A stretch of DNA of 64,000 nucleotides from Opitutus sp. ER46 (GTDB taxonomy: Bacteria; Verrucomicrobiota; Verrucomicrobiia; Opitutales; Opitutaceae), in the NCBI RefSeq assembly GCF_003054705.1, contig NZ_QAYX01000018.1, forward strand, positions 310,001-374,000. Reading direction: 5' to 3'. Of this stretch, positions 1 through 8,666 are shown in pieces; within the stretch, counting starts at the first letter, position 1; the number at the start of each line of letters is the position of its first letter. Position numbers and translations under genes: made by a program. Below the pieces are notes generated by a model that saw nothing but the letters and a program-made list of their open reading frames with translations, was not told the origin of the DNA and made no database searches.

Positions 1-961
1 CGATCTCGTCGATCGAGCGGATGATTTTGGCGATGTCCTGGGAGGAAGTCCGGATCTCGGCGACTGCCAGGCGCATCTCGGCCATGTCGGTGGCGCCCTG
101 GTTGGCGGCCGCCGTTGCCTCGCCGGAGAGGTTTTTGGCCTTCTGGGCGCCGTCGGCGTTGCTGCGCGCCATGCCGGCCACCTCCTCGAGTGACGCCCCG
201 GTTTCCTCGAGCGACGCCGCCTGCTCGCTCGCGCCCTCGGCGAGGGACTGGCTCGAGGCGGAGACCTGGCCCGAGGCGGCCGCCACCTGGCTGGCACTTT
301 CTGCGATCGAGTCGGCGATGCGGGTAAGGTCGCGGCGGGTCTTGGCCGTGATCAGCCAGGCGATGGCGATGCCAGCGACGAGGGCGATCACGGCGGTGAG
401 ATCGACGATCCGGACGGTGCGGACCACCCGCTCCTGGATCATGGGTCCCAGCGCATTCTGCTCCGCAATGATCGCGAGCTTGCACTCTTCCGCGGCGGCG
501 CCGATCTGCGTGCCAATTTTCCGCATGCGGTCGGCGATCGCCGTCACGGTGGCGGGATCAGCGCCGCCCTGGATGGCGGCGACGAGTTCGGAGAAACGTT
601 GCGCATGTTCGGTGACGCCGCGCTCGACGTTGGCGATGATCGCCACGCGTTCGGGCGCAGAGATCTGCTGTTTCGCGTCGCCGAGCAGCGCGTTCACGGT
701 CGCGTGCCGCGATTCATATTCCCGGATCTTTTCGGGGGTGTGCAGCTCCTGGAAATCCTTCACTGCGACGCGCATCTCGAGCACGTTGGCCTGCACGCGG
801 CCGAGGAGCATCGAATCCCGGGCCAATTCACGATAGGCGATGAAACCGTCCTTGCCGGTGTTGAGCCCGTGGCGGGCCACGAGCGCGAGGACACTGGCGA
901 CAAGGAGGAGGAGCGCGAACCCGGTGATGACCTGGCGCGCGATGGTGGTGGGCTTCTTCAT
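1..961 (-). CDS. Methyl-accepting chemotaxis protein, 3' end cut by the window edge
   Basis: Reading leftward from an ATG at 961, 320 codons stay open to the window edge. A first membrane helix lies at about residues 8-29 and a periplasmic four-helix-type sensor region at about 35-185. A second membrane helix (about 187-204) is followed almost at once by the glutamine/alanine-rich start of the MCP signalling coil (SQVAAASGQVSASS, then EEVAGMA). The protein should sense a periplasmic ligand and control CheA. The usual HAMP linker of about 50 residues between the second helix and the coil is missing; only about a dozen residues remain. The kinase-contact hairpin tip lies outside the window. No clear ribosome binding site precedes the ATG. 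Family assignment is firm; the ligand is unknown. Confidence 0.92.
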   Translation of the reverse strand, partial: MKKPTTIARQVITGFALLLLVASVLALVARHGLNTGKDGFIAYRELARDSMLLGRVQANVLEMRVAVKDFQELHTPEKIREYESRHATVNALLGDAKQQISAPERVAIIANVERGVTEHAQRFSELVAAIQGGADPATVTAIADRMRKIGTQIGAAAEECKLAIIAEQNALGPMIQERVVRTVRIVDLTAVIALVAGIAIAWLITAKTRRDLTRIADSIAESASQVAAASGQVSASSQSLAEGASEQAASLEETGASLEEVAGMARSNADGAQKAKNLSGEATAAANQGATDMAEMRLAVAEIRTSSQDIAKIIRSIDEI

Positions 962-1332
962 GGGTGGGAGGGAGAGGACGGTGGTGGCGAACGTGGACCC
1001 TTCGGCCGCGGCCGACTTTCCTTCAATCACCGGAGGCCGCTTGCGTGTTTGTACCCAGAAACAGGTTACGTAACGCTGCCGCGCGGCGCGCCGCAATGCA
1101 CCCCGCTGACAACGGGGGTGGGCAGATATCCTCAGCCGGGCCGCGCCCCATCGTGCAGACTGCACGCTCCGGCCGTGGGTTCTGGCCGCTCAACCTGCGG
1201 GCGGACCGGCGGTCGGCATCGGGTTTGACGGGGGCGGGATGACGGAATTGGTTGGCTCCCATTTCACTCCGCCCGCGGCCCCGGCCGCGGCGGGCCCTGC
1301 AACGGGCGGTTTTCGCCCTGATCCCGTACACC
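962..1332. other. Intergenic region between divergent MCP and M16 peptidase genes
   Basis: These 371 bases separate two divergent genes and must hold both promoters. No open frame here looks coding. A small hairpin, CCCCG and CGGGG around a seven-base loop, lies at about 1101-1117, and a GC-rich partial palindrome (GCGGCGCGCCGC) at about 1083-1094. I see no convincing promoter hexamers. Confidence 0.5.
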
Positions 1333-2714
<1,382 letters not shown>

Positions 2715-2718
<4 letters not shown>

Positions 2719-4253
2719 ACGCCCTCATTGCCTCTCTCCGCCGCGCCCTGCCGGCGCTCCTGCTGACCTGCACCCTGCCGGTGCTGGCGCCGCTGCACGC
2801 GGCCCCCGCCGCGGCGACGACGACCAAGGACGCGGTGCTGCTGCCGGTGCCGAACGATCCCAGCGTGTCATTCCGGCTCTGGTTCAAGGTCGGCGCGCAG
2901 GATGATCCCGCGGGCAAGGAAGGCCTTGCCGCCCTCACCGCGGCGATGCTGACCGATGCCGCCACGCGCCAGAACTCGTACGAGCAGATCCTTGACCGCC
3001 TCTTCCCGCTCGCGGCTGGCTACTCCGCCTCGCCGACGATGGAGATGACCGTGATCCACGGTCGCACGCACAAGGACAACCTCGAGGAGTTCTACCCGCT
3101 GTTCGTCGACGCCGTGCTCAACCCGGCGTTCAAGCCGGAGGACCTCGACCGCATCAAGAGCCGCACGCTCAACCTGCTCGAGACCACGCTGCGCTTCGCG
3201 AGCGATGAGGAACTCGGCAAGGCGGTGCTCTACCAGGAAATCTTTGCCGGCACGCCGTACGGGCATCTTCCGGCCGGCACGGTGGCGGCCCTGAAGAGCA
3301 TCACCGTCGACGACATCAAGGCCTTCTACACGCAGCACTACACACGGGACAACGTGGTGATCGGCCTCGGTGGCGGCTACGCGCCGGCGCTGGTCGACCG
3401 CCTCCGCGCGGACCTGGCCAAGCTTCCGGCCGGCGCGCCCGCCGTGGTGCCGGCCCCGCAGCCGAAACCAATCTCCGGCCTGCGCGTAACCCTGGTCGAG
3501 AAAGACGCCACCGCGACCGCGCTGAGCCTCGGGTTCCCGATCGACGTGCTCCGCGGCAGCAAGGACTGGTATGCGCTGGCGATCGCCAACTCGTGGCTGG
3601 GCGAGCACCGCAACTCGGGGTCGCACCTCTACCAGGTGATCCGCGAGACGCGCGGCCTGAACTACGGCGACTACTCGTACATCGAGCACTTCCCGAACGG
3701 CGGGCAGCGCTTCCTGCCGCCCCAAAACGTGGCGCGCCGGCAGCAGATCTTCGAGATTTGGATCCGCCCGGTGCCCAACGAGGCCCGCCACTTCGCCCTG
3801 CGCGCTGCGCTGCGCGAGTTCCGGCAGCTCGTCGACGGCGGCATGAGCGCGGCCGACTTCGAGACCCGGCGCGAGTTCCTGAAGAAGTACGTCGTGCACT
3901 ACGCCACGAACACGAACGAGCGGCTCGGCTACGCGATCGATGACGCCTTCTACGGCCTCAAGGAAAGCCATCTCGCAACGTTCCGACGCATGATGGACGA
4001 GCTCACGGTCGCGGACGTGAACGCGGCGATGAAGCGGCACTGGCGCTACGAAAACATGCAGATCGTCGCGGTGACGCCGAAGGCGGCGGCATTCGCGGAC
4101 GCCCTCGTGGCGGACGCGCCGAGCCCGATCACCTACAGCTCGCCGAAGCCGGACGCCGTGCTGACCGAGGACAAGGTGATCAGCACGTATCCGCTGAAGA
4201 TCTCGCGGGAGAATATCCGCATCGTCCCGGTGACGGAGCTCTTCGCCAAATAG
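2715..4253 (+). CDS. Exported M16 peptidase-like protein without zinc ligands
   Basis: A 512-residue protein with a signal peptide (LRRALPALLLTCTLPVLAPLHA, about residues 8-29). It aligns with the preceding M16 protein, but the HxxEH position reads ALTAA at about residues 73-77, so all three key residues are replaced and it cannot bind catalytic zinc. M16 pairs of one active and one inactive chain are well known. The start overlaps the stop of the upstream gene by four bases, which suggests translational coupling and equal amounts. The C-terminal M16 domain (from about residue 230) keeps the fold-type RETRGLNY segment. A strong terminator follows at 4291. The likely role is as a substrate-holding partner; the exact job is not shown. 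Confidence 0.93.
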
Positions 4254-4290
4254 AGTCAGGGCGCGCCTGCGACGCGCCGGCACACGTTTC

Positions 4291-4330
4291 AGGCCGGGTC
4301 GGGAGTCTGCTCCCGGCCCGGCCTTTTTGT
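4291..4330 (+). terminator. Rho-independent terminator after the M16 pair
   Basis: A 14-bp stem (AGGCCGGGTCGGGA with TCCCGGCCCGGCCT, one G-T pair), a six-base loop and TTTTT at 4324-4328 directly after the stem. It ends the plus-strand M16 operon 37 bases after its stop and lies before the convergent 3' end of gap. Confidence 0.9.
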
Positions 4331-4366
4331 CGGTTGAGCTGAGGCGTCGGGGCGGCCCGCACCGGC

Positions 4367-5353
4367 TCAGCGGACTGCGGCCAGGTCGAGCAGCTTGCTC
4401 GCGTAGCCCCACTCGTTGTCGTACCAGGCGATCAGCTTCACGAACGTTGGATCGAGCTGGATGCCCGCCTTGGCGTCGAAGATCGCGGTGCAGCCCTCGT
4501 CGCGGAGGTCGGTCGAGACGACGTCCTCGTCGGTGTAGCCCAGGATGCCGCGCAACGGACCCTCGGACGCGCGTTTCATGGCCGCGCAAATGTCGGCATA
4601 ACTCGCCGGCTTCTCCAACTCGCACGTCAGGTCGACGACCGAGACGTCCGGCACGGGCACGCGGAACGACATGCCCGTGAGTTTGCCCTTCAACGCCGGG
4701 AGAACCTTGGTGACGGCCTTGGCGGCGCCGGTGGTGGCCGGGATGATGTTGTCGAGGATGCCGCGCCCGAAGCGCCAGTCCTTGCCGGAGACGCCGTCGA
4801 CGGTCTTTTGCGAGGCGGTGACGGCGTGGACGGTGGTCATGAGGCCGCGTTTCAGGCCGAACTCGGCGTCGACGACCTTGGCGATGAGCGCGAGGCAGTT
4901 GGTGGTGCACGAGGCGGCGGAGATGACGGTTTCGCCCTGGTAGCGCTCGTGGTTCACGCCGTAGACGAACACCGGGGTGTCGTCCTTCGCCGGCGCCGAG
5001 AGGATCACGCGGCGAGCGCCGGCCTGGAGGTGGCCCTGGGCTTTCTCGGTCGTGAGGAAGATGCCGGTGGACTCGATCACGAGATCGACGCCCGCGTCGC
5101 GCCAGGGCGTCTCGGCCGGGACGCGCGCGTTGCTGACGCGGATGAGGCGGTCGCCGACGCGGAGGTGGCCGTTTTCAACAACGACCGGTTGGGCGAGACG
5201 GCCGTGGACCGAGTCGTATTTGAGCAGGTACGCGAGTTGTTCGGCGCTGAGCAGGTCGTTGACGGCGACCACCTGGACGTCGCTGCGCGCCAGAGAGGCG
5301 CGAAACGCCATCCGCCCGATACGTCCGAAACCGTTAATGCCAATCTTGATCAT
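4367..5353 (-). CDS. gap: Glyceraldehyde-3-phosphate dehydrogenase, type I
   Basis: A 328-residue cytosolic glycolytic enzyme that converts glyceraldehyde 3-phosphate, NAD and phosphate to 1,3-bisphosphoglycerate. The NAD-binding motif GFGRIGR is at residues 8-14, and Asp33 after the second strand points to NAD over NADP. The catalytic cysteine is Cys149 (SAASCTTNC), with its partner His176 (TVHAVTASQ). The ATG at 5353 is chosen because [10 protein letters not shown] is the typical N-terminus and a strong AGGAG lies about eight bases before it; the frame stays open farther upstream, but that part is not GAPDH. It is divergent from an AraC-type regulator, which may control it. Confidence 0.98.
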   Translation of the reverse strand: MIKIGINGFGRIGRMAFRASLARSDVQVVAVNDLLSAEQLAYLLKYDSVHGRLAQPVVVENGHLRVGDRLIRVSNARVPAETPWRDAGVDLVIESTGIFLTTEKAQGHLQAGARRVILSAPAKDDTPVFVYGVNHERYQGETVISAASCTTNCLALIAKVVDAEFGLKRGLMTTVHAVTASQKTVDGVSGKDWRFGRGILDNIIPATTGAAKAVTKVLPALKGKLTGMSFRVPVPDVSVVDLTCELEKPASYADICAAMKRASEGPLRGILGYTDEDVVSTDLRDEGCTAIFDAKAGIQLDPTFVKLIAWYDNEWGYASKLLDLAAVR

Positions 5354-5449
5354 GGTGTGTATCTCCTTCGTCCCCAGCATACCGCGTTGGCGGCGTGGCC
5401 GAAAGGACGATGGGATTGCAAATTCGGACAAGTTGGCCAGCGTGGCCGC
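5354..5449. promoter_or_regulatory. Divergent promoter region between gap and the AraC-type regulator
   Basis: These 96 bases hold the start signals of two divergent genes. On the minus strand an AAGGAG Shine-Dalgarno site lies at about 5361-5369, before gap. A TATGCT hexamer farther upstream (about 5377-5385) is a possible -10 for gap. No clear ribosome binding site precedes the regulator. Confidence 0.45.
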
Positions 5450-6427
5450 ATGCGCCGAACTGCCCAACGCGTCTGGTTCCTGATCCCGCCCCGCACTGGC
5501 ATGCTGAACATCGCGGGCCCGTGGGAGGTGCTGGGCCACGCCAACGAAATCCTCGGCCGCACCGCGTACGAGCTGGAGGCGTTTGGCACGGCGGCGCCGG
5601 CGACCCCGACACGGCACGGGCTGATGCTCGCGGGCCTGCAGCCGCTGCCGGAGGAGGTGCCCACGCCACCGGATATGGTGATCCTGGCCGGGGCATCGGC
5701 GCAGGAGCCAGTGCCGGAGGATCACGCGCCTTTTGTGACCTGGCTCGAGCGTCACCACGCGGGGATTCGCCGCATCGTGTCCATCTGCACGGGTGCGCTG
5801 CTGCTCGCGCGGGCGGGGCTGCTCGATGGCCGGCGCGCGACGACGCACTGGCTGCATTTGCCGCTCTTTCGCTCCCGGTATCCGAAGGTGAAGGTCGTCG
5901 ACGAAGGCATCTTCGTACAGGACGGCCCGATGTGGACGTCGGCCGGCGTGACGGCGGGAATCGACCTGGCGCTCGCGCTGGTGGAGGAGGATCACGGCCA
6001 TGCCGTGGCGATGCAGGTGGCGAAGCGGATGGTGCTATTCCTGCGGCGCTCGGGAAATCAGGCGCAGTTCAGCGAGGCGCTGCGGCGGCAGGAGAAGGCA
6101 CCGCCCCGGTTGCGCGAGGTTGCCGGCTTCATCGTCGAGCACATCCACGAGGCGATGCCGGTGGATCGGATCGCCGCGGAGGTGGGCATGAGTCCGCGCA
6201 CGCTCAGTCGTTGGTGCCGGGAGCATCTCGACGGCTCACCGGCGGAGGTGGTGCGACGGATCCGGGTCGACGAGGCGCGGCGGCTCCTGACGGAGACGGA
6301 TCTCCCTCTGAAGGAAGTCACGGTCCGCAGCGGCCTGGGCGACACCAGCACGTTTTGGCGGGTGTTTACGCAAGACCTGGGCGTTACGCCGACGGAGTAT
6401 CGTCAGCGTTTCGCGAAGCTCAGCTGA
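5450..6427 (+). CDS. AraC-family regulator with an N-terminal GATase1/DJ-1-like domain
   Basis: A 325-residue transcription factor. Residues 5-185 form a DJ-1/PfpI-like domain with a cysteine at the nucleophile elbow (SICTGALLL, Cys113). Residues 225-322 form the AraC double helix-turn-helix ([19 protein letters not shown], then a second HTH ending in [11 protein letters not shown]). FtrA- and CdhR-type regulators have this layout and often respond to small amine or nitrogen compounds. The ATG at 5450 is where similarity begins; the frame is open upstream but lies opposite gap. The divergent position suggests it controls gap, itself, or both. The ligand is unknown. Confidence 0.93.
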   Translation: MRRTAQRVWFLIPPRTGMLNIAGPWEVLGHANEILGRTAYELEAFGTAAPATPTRHGLMLAGLQPLPEEVPTPPDMVILAGASAQEPVPEDHAPFVTWLERHHAGIRRIVSICTGALLLARAGLLDGRRATTHWLHLPLFRSRYPKVKVVDEGIFVQDGPMWTSAGVTAGIDLALALVEEDHGHAVAMQVAKRMVLFLRRSGNQAQFSEALRRQEKAPPRLREVAGFIVEHIHEAMPVDRIAAEVGMSPRTLSRWCREHLDGSPAEVVRRIRVDEARRLLTETDLPLKEVTVRSGLGDTSTFWRVFTQDLGVTPTEYRQRFAKLS

Positions 6428-6477
6428 GGGCGTCGGGCCGATGATCGGCCAGCAAAGCACAGAGGTGGATGTGGCCC

Positions 6478-6575
6478 CTCAATCCCTCAATCCCTCAATC
6501 CCTCAATCCCTCAATCCCTCAATCCCTCAATCCCTTATGAGAGAATGAGTAAGAGGAAGAGTAAGAGAAAGATGC
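6478..6575. repeat. Seven tandem AATCCCTC units and a purine-rich repeat tract
   Basis: From 6481 the 8-bp unit AATCCCTC is repeated seven times, the last copy ending in T instead of C (6529-6536). It is followed by a purine-rich tract (GAGTAAGAGGAAGAGTAAGAG type, about 6540-6574). The same purine or pyrimidine words recur at about 21757-21796, 22195-22245, 37195-37255 and 58256-58371. The whole lies between the regulator gene and a small minus-strand gene. It does not code for a recognisable protein. Confidence 0.9.
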
Positions 6576-6585
6576 AGCCCCGAGC

Positions 6586-6798
6586 CTAGGCGGCAGGGCG
6601 GAGAGTCAGGGAGCGCTCGACGGCGAGGCGCTCTGCGTTCGTGGCGAGACGAACGTCCTTGGCGGGAATCCAAAGGCTGCCCGTCGGGAACCGCACGCTG
6701 TAGTGCAGCCCGATTTCCGGGTACGTATGCGAGGCGAGGACGCGACCGGTCTGTCCGGTGAATTCACCGGCGGTGGCGACGATGTACTGGTTTTTCAT
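6586..6798 (-). CDS. Small protein, possibly a KOW/SH3-like beta barrel
   Basis: A 70-residue protein read from the ATG at 6798. It has alternating beta-type segments (VATAGEFTGQTGRVLASH, then YSVRFPTGSLWIPAKDVRL) and a glycine-rich turn after the first strand, which resembles a KOW or SH3-like barrel, and it has no membrane segment or signal. I do not recognise a named family. The start codon has no clear ribosome binding site; instead a 9-bp hairpin (6807-6829) followed by four T lies just upstream. It is a small standalone gene between two plus-strand genes. The function is unknown, and it could be non-coding. Confidence 0.6.
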   Translation of the reverse strand: MKNQYIVATAGEFTGQTGRVLASHTYPEIGLHYSVRFPTGSLWIPAKDVRLATNAERLAVERSLTLRPAA

Positions 6799-6800
6799 CA

Positions 6801-6829
6801 AAAGCAGAGCCCGGCTCGGGGCCGGGCTC
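6801..6829 (-). terminator. Hairpin with T run just upstream of the 70-residue gene
   Basis: GAGCCCGGC and GCCGGGCTC (6807-6815 and 6821-6829) pair with a five-base loop. On the minus strand TTTT follows within a few bases, just before the ATG of the small gene. It has the shape of an intrinsic terminator or attenuator. No minus-strand gene lies immediately upstream. Confidence 0.5.
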
Positions 6830-7038
6830 GGCAGGACGTTAGCAGATCAGCCCCCGCTTTGCTGCGCAGCTTTTGTCCCAGCCAAAGTGCAGCCGGTGCG
6901 CAGTTGGCGGCGCCAAAACCGGCCGGCCAAAGGGCCAATCTGTCTGACAAGAACGGGAGTTGAGACCGTGCCGGCGCCGCCCGACGCTGAGGTCCTGTGG
7001 TTGCGGCGATGGGCGCCGACCCGATATTTTTCCCCTCC

Positions 7039-8571
7039 ATGCGTGCTTTCCTCGGCCTCGTTTTCACCGTCCTCCTCGCGCTCCCCGGGCTGGCGGCGTC
7101 TTCTTCAACCCTGGCTCCCCTGCGGGCTTTTGTGGCGCCGCAGACCCTGCGTTCGGATGAAGTCACCCTCATCTGGGAAAAGGCCCTACCGGGCACCGCG
7201 GTGACGTACCAGATCACGCGCGACAGCGTGACCGTGGGGCGGACGACCGCGACGCACTTCACGGCCAAGGGGCTCACGCCGGCGACGGATGTCGCGCTGG
7301 TGGTGGCGGCACTCGACGCCTCCGGCCGCGAAGTGGCGCGCAGTGCGCGGCTGGTGCTCAAGACTCCCGCCAAGGAGACGGTGCTCAACGTCGAGAGCTT
7401 CGGCGCCAAGGGCGACGGGCAGACCAGCAACACGAAGGCCATCCAGGCCGCGATCGATGCCTGCCCGGTGGGCGGTGTCGTACTGATCCCGCGCGGGGTG
7501 TTCGTGAGCGGGGCGCTCTTCCTGAAGAGCGACATGACGCTCGAGGTGGCGGCGGGCGCCACGCTCCAAGGTTCGGCGGTGCTGGCTGACTACGAGCCCT
7601 TCATTCGCAATCGCTTCGAAGGCTGGGAACTCGACACCTACGCGAGCCTGCTGAACGCCGGGCGGCTCGATCACCAGGGCCCCGCCAACGTCCGCAACCT
7701 CAGCATTCGCGGCGCGGGCCGGATCGCGGGCGGCGGCTGGCCCCTGGGCAAGGCGATGATCGCGGCGCGCGGCATCCGCAGCCGGGCCCGGCTCATCCTC
7801 CTGATGAATTGCGAGAACGTGGAAATCCAGGGCGTCACGCTCGAGGAGCCGCCCGCCTGGACGCTTCATTACCTGTATTGCGAGAACGTCACCTGCCACG
7901 ACCTCACGATCACAACCGCGGTGCGCAACGGCGACGGCATCGACCCCGATTCCTCGCGCCACAGCTACATCTTCAACTGCACCTTCGACACGGGCGACGA
8001 CTGCATTGCCATCAAGTCGGGCAAGAACCCGGAAGGTAACCGCATCAACCGCCCGACCGAGCGCGTCTGGGTCTTCAACTGCGTGTTCAAGCGCGGCCAC
8101 GGCATTTCCATCGGCAGCGAAATGTCCGGCGGCGTGCGCGACGTGCTCGTGCAGGACTGCGTCGCGGGCAACCTCATGCACGGGCTCCAGATCAAGGCGA
8201 CGCCGGAGCGCGGCAACGTCGTCGAGGGCGTGGTGGTGCGCGACTGCGATCTCCAGAAGATCAGCATCCTCACCGCCCTGCCCTACAACAACGACGGCGA
8301 GGCCGCCCCGGAGGCTCCGTACTTCCGCAATTTTCGCTTCGAGAACCTCGACCTGACGAAGGCACCGGCGAACACCGCGGTGGTGCTCGTCAACGGCTTC
8401 GCCCAGCCGGGCCACCGGACCAAGGGCGTGACCTTCGACCGCGTGCGCCTGCCCGCCGGGGCGGTGGTGCAGGTGAAGCTTGCGGAAGACGTGCGATTCA
8501 CCGGCGTCACCACCGCCGACGGCAAGCCGCCGACCTACCAGGTGACTGAGTCCGAGCGCGTGGTGTACTGA
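7039..8571 (+). CDS. Exported glycoside hydrolase family 28 (polygalacturonase-like)
   Basis: A 510-residue enzyme with a signal peptide (MRAFLGLVFTVLLALPGLAAS), which decides the start at 7039 over an in-frame upstream start. Residues 25-115 look like a fibronectin III-type domain. The right-handed beta-helix begins at FGAKGDG (about residue 121). GH28 catalytic motifs are present: NGDGIDPDS (about 297-305), GDDCIAIKSG (319-328), GHGISIGSE (353-361) and QIK (384-386) in place of the usual RIK. It should cut galacturonan or a related uronic or rhamnose-containing polymer outside the cytoplasm. It stands alone, with no transporter or other sugar enzyme nearby. The Q for R change hints at an altered substrate. 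Confidence 0.93.
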   Translation: MRAFLGLVFTVLLALPGLAASSSTLAPLRAFVAPQTLRSDEVTLIWEKALPGTAVTYQITRDSVTVGRTTATHFTAKGLTPATDVALVVAALDASGREVARSARLVLKTPAKETVLNVESFGAKGDGQTSNTKAIQAAIDACPVGGVVLIPRGVFVSGALFLKSDMTLEVAAGATLQGSAVLADYEPFIRNRFEGWELDTYASLLNAGRLDHQGPANVRNLSIRGAGRIAGGGWPLGKAMIAARGIRSRARLILLMNCENVEIQGVTLEEPPAWTLHYLYCENVTCHDLTITTAVRNGDGIDPDSSRHSYIFNCTFDTGDDCIAIKSGKNPEGNRINRPTERVWVFNCVFKRGHGISIGSEMSGGVRDVLVQDCVAGNLMHGLQIKATPERGNVVEGVVVRDCDLQKISILTALPYNNDGEAAPEAPYFRNFRFENLDLTKAPANTAVVLVNGFAQPGHRTKGVTFDRVRLPAGAVVQVKLAEDVRFTGVTTADGKPPTYQVTESERVVY

Positions 8572-8574
8572 GGG

Positions 8575-8650
8575 CGGAAGCCAGAGGCCAGAAGCCGGAA
8601 GCCGGAGGCCGGAAATCTGATGTCAGGAATCAGAGGTCAGAAGACCATGG
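8575..8650. repeat. Low-complexity repeat after the GH28 gene
   Basis: Starting right after the stop, the words CCAGAAGCCGG, GGAAGCCGG and GGAGGCCGG follow each other, then GTCAGGAATCAGAGGTCAG. The words are imperfect copies about 8-10 bases long. The tract lies between convergent genes. It has the same style as the other gene-end repeats in the window but a different word. Confidence 0.75.
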
Positions 8651-8666
8651 ACAAAGGCCGTTCCGG

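Noticed and set aside
2868-4910. A long open frame of about 680 codons on the minus strand opposite the second M16 gene and the end of gap
   Set aside because: It is Arg/His-rich shadow sequence typical of GC-rich DNA, crosses two real genes and a terminator, and has no domain.
6481-6536. Tandem array as a possible CRISPR
   Set aside because: The unit is 8 bp with no spacers, so it is a simple tandem repeat.
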